Assembly: GCA_031264825.1 (NCBI GenBank) | Contig: JAISDL010000187.1 | Coordinates: forward strand, 1-11,272 | Origin: Accumulibacter sp. | GTDB lineage: Bacteria; Pseudomonadota; Gammaproteobacteria; Burkholderiales; Rhodocyclaceae | Length of the DNA: 11,272 nt | Direction: 5' to 3' | Shown: positions 6,388 through 11,272 of the stretch, piece by piece | How positions within the stretch are numbered: position 1 is the stretch's first letter | How the letters are laid out: the number at the start of each line of letters is the position of its first letter | Position numbers and translations under genes: made by a program | Notes under the pieces: generated by a model | What the model saw: the letters and a program-made list of their open reading frames with translations, nothing else | What the model was told of the DNA's origin: nothing | Database searches by the model: none

Positions 6388-7413
6388 ATGCCCAGAAGCG
6401 CAAAGATCGCCAGCGGAATCTTGTTTGGATGCGTCCTCGTTTTTTCAGTAATTTTTTTGAACGGCCGCGATGATTCCTCCCGCCTCCAGAGTACCGACGA
6501 CGCTTACGTCCGCGTCGATTTTACCAAGGTGTCCCCCCGGGTCAATGGTCAGATCAGCAAGGTTCTGGTGGAAGAAAACCAGGCGGTCAAAACCGGAGAT
6601 CTGCTGGCAACGATCGACGAAAGAGAATTTGTCCTCCACGTCGCCAACGCCGAAGCGATTCTGGTGTCCGCGCGCTCGACGCAAGAAAGCCTTGCGAAAC
6701 AGGCGGAGCAACAATCCGACCTCATCGCGCAAGCGCGGGCCGTGGTCGAGGCGGACAAAGCGACGCTTGAACTGAAGAGACAGGAATATACGCGATACCG
6801 GAATTTGGCCTCCGACGGCTCAGGCAGCGAACAGGCGCTGCAACAGACCACTGCCGCGTACAGAATCGCCCACGCCGGCCTGGATCGCGATACGGCAAAA
6901 CATCGGAGCGAAATTCGGCGGCTCGAAATCCTGCAAGCGGAACTGCAAAAAACCGCTGCGCTCGCGGAGCAGGCCACCGCTGTGCGGGACAGGGCGAAAC
7001 TCGATCTTTCGTATTGCCGGATCCATTCCCCGATAGACGGCGTGATCAGCCAGAAAGGCGTCCGCCTGGGGGCCTACGTCAGAACCGGCGAGGCGCTGCT
7101 CGCCGTCGTCCCATTGCGGGACATCTATATCGACGCGTATTTCAGAGAGACGCAGCTTGCCAATATAAAGCCCGGTCAGGCGGTCAGCATCCGCGTTGAC
7201 GCTTTCCCTGGCAAGACCTTCGCGGGAAAGGTCGCCAGTTTGGGCTTTGCCAGTAACGCCAGTTTTTCCCCGATCGCCCCGCACAACACGTCGAGCAATT
7301 TCACAAAAATAGTACAGCGTCTGCCGGTACGCATAGCGATCGACGACGAAGACAAACCCGCGCTCAAGGTCGGCATGTCGGTCGTCCCGACGATCGATAC
7401 GGGAGATCGGTGA
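6388..7413 (+). CDS. EmrA/HlyD-family periplasmic adaptor (membrane fusion protein)
   Basis: A 341-aa adaptor that bridges the MFS pump and the outer-membrane duct. A single N-terminal membrane anchor spans about residues 8-25. It is followed by TDDAYVRVDFTKVSPRVNGQI (37-57), the EmrA-type opening of the first lipoyl half, with VKTGDLLATID at 67-77. A coiled-coil hairpin spans about 85-205. Then comes the second lipoyl half with IHSPIDGVISQKGVRLG (212-228), and a beta-barrel with KIVQRLPVRI (307-316) and a KVGM near the C-terminus. ATG 6388 has GAAGGG 6 nt upstream and lies 14 nt after the MFS stop; the long open frame to its left is a shadow of the MFS gene. The coiled coil is short, as in MFS-type adaptors. 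It ends the operon and repeats start right after its stop. Confidence 0.95.
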   Translation: MPRSAKIASGILFGCVLVFSVIFLNGRDDSSRLQSTDDAYVRVDFTKVSPRVNGQISKVLVEENQAVKTGDLLATIDEREFVLHVANAEAILVSARSTQESLAKQAEQQSDLIAQARAVVEADKATLELKRQEYTRYRNLASDGSGSEQALQQTTAAYRIAHAGLDRDTAKHRSEIRRLEILQAELQKTAALAEQATAVRDRAKLDLSYCRIHSPIDGVISQKGVRLGAYVRTGEALLAVVPLRDIYIDAYFRETQLANIKPGQAVSIRVDAFPGKTFAGKVASLGFASNASFSPIAPHNTSSNFTKIVQRLPVRIAIDDEDKPALKVGMSVVPTIDTGDR

Positions 7414-7470
7414 GGACTGAAGACAGAGGATAGAAGACTGAGGACAGGGATCAGGAGACAGAGGACAGAG
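7414..7470 (+). repeat. Purine-rich 3'-flank repeat after the adaptor stop
   Basis: From the base after the adaptor's TGA the plus strand is a run of GGACTGA, AGACAGA, GGATAGA, AGACTGA, GGACAGG-like heptamers. It includes CAGGAGACAGAGGACAG (7452-7468), identical to the string just after hemL's stop. It is degenerate, low-complexity and without an open reading frame. Confidence 0.7.
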
Positions 7471-7476
7471 GCTATA

Positions 7477-7505
7477 GGTTGGGCTGAGCGCAGCGATGCC
7501 CAACG
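7477..7505. repeat. GTTGGGC-type palindromic repeat
   Basis: The arms GTTGGGC (7478-7484) and GCCCAAC (7498-7504) can form a 7-bp hairpin. With the preceding TATAG the unit matches the outer arms of the left-end palindrome (4-37, 224-257) with a few changes. It is a REP/MITE-like dispersed repeat. Confidence 0.75.
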
Positions 7506-7553
7506 GGAGGAGGTTGGATTATCCCGGAGAGCTTGGATTGGGCGAAGGGTATA

Positions 7554-7583
7554 CCCACCGTAGGGGCACGGCGCGCCGTGCCC
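7554..7583. repeat. GC-rich palindromic repeat, copy 2
   Basis: Inverted copy of 262-291, 29 of 30 identical. Here the core 7564-7583 is a perfect 20-bp palindrome built on GGGCACGGCG. The single difference from copy 1 completes the symmetry. Confidence 0.8.
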
Positions 7584-7598
7584 ACCATCACTTATGCA

Positions 7599-7639
7599 CC
7601 TGCGGAACATTGGGCTTCATTTCATTCAGCCCAACGATC
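7599..7639. repeat. CCTGCGGAAC + TTGGGC hairpin repeat, copy A
   Basis: CCTGCGGAACATTGGGCTTC begins a unit whose arms TTGGGC (7610-7615) and GCCCAA (7629-7634) pair. The same leader and hairpin recur at 7870-7905 with a different loop, so the shared part extends beyond the palindrome itself. Confidence 0.7.
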
Positions 7640-7828
7640 ATGGCGCGAATCGGTGCCACCCCGTATAATGAAACATTGCCAGTGATTCACCGACCTCCGA
7701 GTTAGAGGCACCAAGAGGGAGTGCTTGGCCGAGGTGGCGGGTTACAGGCATTTGCTCTTTGCATCATTCATCGCGGCGTCATTGTCGGCGATGATTTTTT
7801 GCGCCCAAATCCCGGGTTGTTTCACACT
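7640..7828. other. Intergenic stretch without a recognisable feature
   Basis: Neither strand shows a convincing gene here. A short hairpin (CCAAG 7711-7715 / CTTGG 7724-7728) is present. A TTG-initiated frame starting at 7725 runs to 8045 but is mostly composed of repeat sequence, has no ribosome-binding site, and overlaps the next gene's start. Confidence 0.5.
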
Positions 7829-7933
7829 AAGCTATAAAAATGGTCGGATTATCTCAAGTCTGGAATACGCCTGCGGAACGTTGGGCTTCGCTACGCTCAG
7901 CCCAAGCTATAACATTGGTCGGATTATCTCAAG
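7829..7933. repeat. 30-nt direct repeats flanking hairpin repeat copy B
   Basis: AAGCTATAA...GGTCGGATTATCTCAAG occurs at 7829-7858 and again at 7904-7933, with 28 of 30 matching. Between them, at 7870-7905, lies copy B of the CCTGCGGAAC/TTGGGC hairpin unit, which runs into the second direct copy by 2 nt. This may be a local duplication or a repeat insertion bounded by duplicated flank. Confidence 0.75.
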
Positions 7934-8041
7934 GAATGAGAGTATAAATGCTTCGACGCTTCCATTCTTTTTCCCGAAAGCTGTAGTAAATTCGACCCCG
8001 TTGATAATTTGCCGCCGCGGTGAAAAAGGCATTCCTACGTC
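7934..8041 (+). other. Leader region of the MBOAT gene
   Basis: This unique sequence precedes the acyltransferase gene. TATAAA (7943-7948) and GATAAT (8003-8008) could be -10 boxes, but neither has a good -35 at proper spacing. AAAAAGG around 8023-8029 is a distant, weak ribosome-binding candidate for ATG 8042. The transcription unit presumably starts here because the upstream operon is separated from it by repeats. Confidence 0.3.
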
Positions 8042-9442
8042 ATGAGTTTTCTGTCGATCGAGTTTTGGGCTGTTTTCCCTTTGTTTTTATGCGTTTACTG
8101 GTTGTTCGCGCGTCGGCCGGACGTCCAGAACCCGCTCTTGCTCGCGGCCGGCTACGGCATCCTCGTCGCGTTCGATTTTCGTTTCGCGCTTTTTCTCGCG
8201 TTTTATACCCTCGCCATTCATCTTTTGTCGCTGCTGATCCACAAAACCCCGCGAAAAAAACCCGTCTTTGCCGGGGCGATCGCTTTTTGCGTCTCTTTCC
8301 TCGCGTTACTCAAATACAACGATTTTTTCCGCGACGCGCTGCAAACGCTCGTCGCGCACATCGGATACGACCTCGCCCTGCCGGGGGTCGAACTCATCGT
8401 TCCTCTGGGGGTTTCGTTCTATACGCTCCAGTCGATCACTTACCTCGTTTCGGTTCGGAGGCGCGAACTCGCTCCGGGCAGCCTCGCCGAGACCGCGCTT
8501 TTCCTGTCTTTTTTCCCCAGCCTGGTCTCCGGCCCGATCAACCGCGCGCGCGACCTTCTGCCGTGGATACGGAGTTTGTCCCCCCGGAAGCTCGTCGACC
8601 CGTGCCGCGCTTTCGCTCTGCTACTCCTTGCGCTCGTCAAGGTTCTGTGGCTCGGCGCCGCGCTTTCCGAAGCCTGGGTCAAGCCCGTTTTCGACAACGC
8701 TTCGGCGTTCCATTCGCTCGATGTCCTCCTGGCGGTCTATGCTTACGCCCTTCATCTCTACCTGAATTTTTCGGGCTATACCGACCTCGTCACGGCGATC
8801 GCCCTCCTCCTGGGATTCAATCTGCCGGTCAACTTCGACGCGCCCTACCTCGCGCCGAGCCTGCGCGACTTCTGGCGACGCTGGCATATGAGCTTATCCT
8901 TTTTCATGCGCGATTACGTCTATATCCCGCTCGGCGGTTCGCGCGGGAGCTTTACCCGCGCACAGTTCAATTTGATGGCGACGATGCTCGTTTCGGGTCT
9001 GTGGCACGGCGCCAGCGCCAATTTTCTCGTCTGGGGCACGATTCACGGGATCGGACTCGTCGTCTCCGGTGTTCTTCGGCGGATTTCCGGTAAGCCCTTG
9101 GTCGCAAACAAGCTAATCGCCACTCTGCTGACTTTCCATTACGTCTGCTTCGCGTGGATCTTCTTCCGCTGCCCCACGCTCGCGGACGCCCTCGATGTGC
9201 TGCAAGCGCTGTGCGCCAACTTCGACGCGGCGCCGTTGCGCTTCAACGCCTTCCTTTACCTCGGCGCCTTCGCGCTCGCGTTCGCCGTCTATCCCTGGGC
9301 GCGCCGTTGGCCCGACGCCGCCGCCGAAAAATTGCGGCGGATGCACTGGGGCTTGCGCCCACTGGTTCTCGGAGTCTTCGCGTGGGTCGTCGTCACCGTA
9401 TCGCCTTCGGGAATTCCCGAATTCATCTACGCCACTTTTTGA
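8042..9442 (+). CDS. MBOAT-family O-acyltransferase (AlgI/PatA-like)
   Basis: A 466-aa polytopic inner-membrane protein that moves acyl groups, normally acetyl, across the membrane for O-acylation of extracytoplasmic glycans. It has about 10-12 hydrophobic segments. Family signatures are PLGVSFYTLQSITYLVSVRR (121-140), FFPSLVSGPINRARD (157-171), HLYLNFSGYTDLVTAIALLLGF (238-259), then SLRDFWRRWHMSLSFFMRDY (273-292) with YIPLGGSRG, and LVSGLWHGASANFLVWG (316-332). The second invariant histidine, His322, is the presumed catalytic residue and His282 lies in the WHMS motif. ATG 8042 is the natural start: it begins the first hydrophobic helix (FLSIEFWAVFPLFLCVYW) and matches family length, although the ribosome-binding site is weak. 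The next gene, an SGNH protein, follows after 6 nt, as acyl-transfer partners usually do. Whether the acceptor is exopolysaccharide, peptidoglycan or another glycan is open. Confidence 0.95.
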   Translation: MSFLSIEFWAVFPLFLCVYWLFARRPDVQNPLLLAAGYGILVAFDFRFALFLAFYTLAIHLLSLLIHKTPRKKPVFAGAIAFCVSFLALLKYNDFFRDALQTLVAHIGYDLALPGVELIVPLGVSFYTLQSITYLVSVRRRELAPGSLAETALFLSFFPSLVSGPINRARDLLPWIRSLSPRKLVDPCRAFALLLLALVKVLWLGAALSEAWVKPVFDNASAFHSLDVLLAVYAYALHLYLNFSGYTDLVTAIALLLGFNLPVNFDAPYLAPSLRDFWRRWHMSLSFFMRDYVYIPLGGSRGSFTRAQFNLMATMLVSGLWHGASANFLVWGTIHGIGLVVSGVLRRISGKPLVANKLIATLLTFHYVCFAWIFFRCPTLADALDVLQALCANFDAAPLRFNAFLYLGAFALAFAVYPWARRWPDAAAEKLRRMHWGLRPLVLGVFAWVVVTVSPSGIPEFIYATF

Positions 9443-9448
9443 CGCGCC

Positions 9449-10801
9449 ATGTCCCGAACCGCGACCCAGACGCTCTGTACGCTCCTCGTCACGCTGGCGC
9501 TCCTGACTTGCCTCGAACAGGACGCGATTACGCTCTATTGGCGGCAAGTCCACCACGAAGACGCTCCGATCGACGTCCTGAAGTTCATCCCCGCGTGGGC
9601 GTCGGGCGCGCGTTTGAACGACGCGATGAACGCCGCGAAGCTCCGGGTATTCGACGCGGTCGCGCGCTTTGACGTCGCTACCGTCTCGTCTTTCAACGCG
9701 GAGCGCTTTGCCGCTCACGATGCGCGCGACGCGAACGACGGCGGAATCGAGGCGAGCGGCGTCGTGAAGGCGAAAAGTATCGAAGGCGTCGAAAACGACG
9801 CCGCTGCCGCAGGCGATCGAGGGAACGCCGACCTTCCTTCGGTGCAAGCGACAGCCACACCGTCTTCTCCTCCCGACGCGCCGCCGCCCGCGCCGCTCGT
9901 ACCACCCGCGCCGAAACTCTCTTCGCTCGCGTCCCCCTCCACACTCCCCGCGCCCCCCGTGCCCCCTCTTCCTCGCGTTCCCGCCTTCCCGGCAGACGAC
10001 GACAGCGACGCCGATACCGACGCGGAACTCCCAAACGCTCGCGTGACGCTGAGCGCGGAGAACAGGGTTCTTTTCGTCGGCGATTCGCTGATGCAGGGGG
10101 TCGCGCCGCACGTCCATTCGAGCCTTTTCAAGCGTTACGCGATCCACGGCATCGATCTGAGCAAGCAATCGACGGGCCTCGCGTACCCGGATTTTTTCAA
10201 CTGGCCTCGGCAGATAAAAAACGCGCTTCGTGAAAATCCGCGAATCAAGTTGATGGTCGTTTTTCTCGGCCCCAACGACCCTTGGGACTTTCCCAACGAG
10301 AGGGGCAAGCCTTACCTGAAGTTCAAGTCGGAGGTCTGGGAGGACGCTTATCGCGCCCGCATCCGTGAAGTGCTTGAAATCGCGCGGGAAAACGGCACGC
10401 GGGTATTCTGGCTCGAAGTTCCGTGCATGAGAAAGAAGGAACTCGACACGCGCATGGTTTATCTGAACAGATTGTTTTCCGACGAAGTGAAAAAGAGCGG
10501 CGAATTCTTCCTGACTACCGGTAAAATCCTGGGTTGCGACAACGGACAGTTTTCAAGTTTCATGGATTCCAACGGCAAGAGAAAAAAATCGAGGATAGAC
10601 GACGGCGTGCATTTCACGATCGCCGGGCAAAGGAAAATCGCCGACGAAATCCTGTCTTTCATACACGCCGACCCGCGCGATCGCGTGAGCCATCGGCGTC
10701 GCCCGCTTGCGCGCGACGTCCCGGCTTTGAACGGAGAGGCGCAAGCGCTCCCCGAAGAAGCGCGCGGGCCGGGTTTCAAACCGGAGTCCGCCGCACGATG
10801 A
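9449..10801 (+). CDS. DUF459-like SGNH hydrolase-fold protein, membrane-anchored
   Basis: 450 aa with three parts. Residues 8-22 form a hydrophobic signal anchor, so the rest should be periplasmic. Residues about 80-200 are low-complexity: acidic and alanine-rich, then a proline-rich tether (136-182). An SGNH domain runs from about 203 to 407: FVGDSLMQG with nucleophile Ser213, STGLAYPDFFNWP with Gly243, FLGPNDP with Asn276, and DDGVHFT with Asp385 and His388. All four SGNH blocks are intact, so it should be an active acyltransferase or esterase. The GLAYPDFFNWP and PNDP contexts resemble DUF459 proteins. It follows the MBOAT gene by 6 nt and overlaps the next gene as ATGA. The likely role is taking acyl groups from the MBOAT and placing them on an envelope glycan, or removing them. 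Upstream ribosome-binding sequence is poor, which suggests coupling. Confidence 0.88.
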   Translation: MSRTATQTLCTLLVTLALLTCLEQDAITLYWRQVHHEDAPIDVLKFIPAWASGARLNDAMNAAKLRVFDAVARFDVATVSSFNAERFAAHDARDANDGGIEASGVVKAKSIEGVENDAAAAGDRGNADLPSVQATATPSSPPDAPPPAPLVPPAPKLSSLASPSTLPAPPVPPLPRVPAFPADDDSDADTDAELPNARVTLSAENRVLFVGDSLMQGVAPHVHSSLFKRYAIHGIDLSKQSTGLAYPDFFNWPRQIKNALRENPRIKLMVVFLGPNDPWDFPNERGKPYLKFKSEVWEDAYRARIREVLEIARENGTRVFWLEVPCMRKKELDTRMVYLNRLFSDEVKKSGEFFLTTGKILGCDNGQFSSFMDSNGKRKKSRIDDGVHFTIAGQRKIADEILSFIHADPRDRVSHRRRPLARDVPALNGEAQALPEEARGPGFKPESAAR

Positions 10802-11257
10802 AAACCCCGATCCGCCCGCTTTTTTCGACGCTTTCAATCTCCTTTCGGGTCGCCGTCTGCGCGCTCGTGGGATTCTCTTTCGCCGCTTGCGACGGTGTAA
10901 CGCGGGCGCGGTCGGCCGACGACATCTCCTCGCTCTCGCCGACGCGCGAGGACGCGGCGACGCCGTCTTCCACGCCGACCGATCCTCCCCCGCCTTCCAT
11001 TCCTTCCTCTCCCTCCTCTCCCTCCTCGCCTTCACCGTCTTCGCTTCCTTCCCCGGCACCGGGTGCCGCCGACCGAAGCGTCGACGCGGACGGGAATCTT
11101 TCGGGTTTTCAGAATTTCGGCGACCCCAACTTCGACCGGCTCGTCGGAAAAACCCGGGTTCTGCGGAGCCACAAAGCGCCGGCGGGGACGGTTTTGAGGA
11201 TCACGCAGTTCGGCGATTCGCACACGGCTTCGGATACGATCACGTCGGGCCTGCGGC
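10798..11257 (+). CDS. Partial SGNH-hydrolase-like lipoprotein (3' end missing)
   Basis: ATG 10798 overlaps the previous stop as ATGA, and the frame stays open to the end of the contig. The N-terminus is a signal peptide with cysteine 31 in FSFAACDG, a probable lipidation site. A Ser/Pro-rich tether (about residues 52-90) follows, built partly from a 9-nt tandem repeat in the DNA. Then VLRITQFGDSHTASDTIT (132-149) carries a GDSH block I, with presumed nucleophile Ser141. This form of block I resembles PatB/Ape1-type and related SGNH proteins that act on O-acetyl groups. Only 153 residues are genomic; the last codons of the contig are adapter. It is the third gene of the MBOAT cassette and would be a second, lipid-anchored acyltransferase or esterase. 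Family assignment rests on one motif plus context. Confidence 0.75.
11005..11027 (+). repeat. Coding polypyrimidine tandem repeat (9-nt unit)
   Basis: TCCTCTCCC occurs twice in tandem plus a partial TCCTC, inside a 28-nt pure pyrimidine run (11000-11027). It encodes the Ser/Pro tether of the lipoprotein. Because the unit is a multiple of three, copy-number change would alter tether length without a frameshift. Confidence 0.75.
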
Positions 11258-11272
11258 AGATCGGAAGAGCGT
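11258..11272. other. Illumina TruSeq adapter remnant
   Basis: The final 15 bases, AGATCGGAAGAGCGT, are identical to the start of the Illumina universal (read 2) adapter. The 13-nt common adapter core is followed by GT, the variant of that side. An exact match placed at the very end is not expected by chance. These bases are not part of the organism, and the four residues they help encode should be dropped. Confidence 0.93.

Noticed and set aside
7728..7740. GCCGAGGTGGCGG, resembling the 5' end of a tRNA-Leu
   Set aside because: The match stops after 13 nt; no anticodon arm or T-loop follows and no acceptor complement is found within 90 nt.
7725..8045. 106-aa frame in the intergenic region
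   Set aside because: TTG start without ribosome-binding site; most of its sequence derives from the repeats (CGTLGFATLSPSYN comes from the hairpin unit) and it overlaps the MBOAT start.
8020..9093. 357-aa plus-strand frame overlapping the MBOAT gene
   Set aside because: Arg/Pro-rich out-of-frame shadow typical of G+C-rich coding DNA; the MBOAT frame carries all family motifs.
9113..10168. 351-aa minus-strand frame opposite the MBOAT and SGNH genes
   Set aside because: Highly charged, low-complexity antisense shadow spanning two genuine genes.

Overview
The window is a G+C-rich bacterial contig carrying eight protein-coding genes in three transcription units, separated by two intergenic stretches dense in short palindromic repeats. 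It looks Gram-negative: it encodes a NodT-type outer-membrane lipoprotein, a periplasmic adaptor and a C5-pathway haem gene. No rRNA or taxonomic marker is present, so I do not name a phylum. The left end lies in a repeat and the right end finishes in 15 nt of Illumina adapter, so the window is probably a complete short-read contig.

Layout. (1) 1-370: repeats, including a nested palindrome (4-257) and a GC-rich palindrome (262-291). (2) 371-3275, minus strand: a TetR/AcrR-type regulator, then thiD (thiamine pyrimidine kinase), then hemL (glutamate-1-semialdehyde aminomutase). The regulator and thiD overlap by ATGA, and hemL follows after 41 nt, so all three are probably cotranscribed. (3) 3276-3393: divergent promoter region with a well-formed sigma70 promoter facing right and a perfect inverted repeat over its expected transcription start, the likely TetR operator. 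(4) 3394-7413, plus strand: a tripartite drug-efflux operon of outer-membrane factor, DHA2/EmrB-type MFS pump and EmrA/HlyD-type adaptor. (5) 7414-8041: 628 nt without a convincing gene, holding copies of the same repeat modules as the left end. (6) 8042 to the end, plus strand: an MBOAT O-acyltransferase, a DUF459-like SGNH protein and the start of a second SGNH protein that looks like a lipoprotein.

How they work together. The regulator probably represses the adjacent efflux operon and perhaps itself, which would also place thiD and hemL under drug-responsive control. The right-hand cassette has the gene content of an export-and-acetylate machine: the MBOAT would pass acyl groups across the membrane and the SGNH proteins would transfer them to, or remove them from, a cell-envelope glycan. 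The substrate cannot be told from this window. The most unusual features are the three-gene MBOAT/SGNH cassette, the repeat modules shared by the 3' flanks of hemL and the adaptor gene, and the adapter remnant at the contig end.
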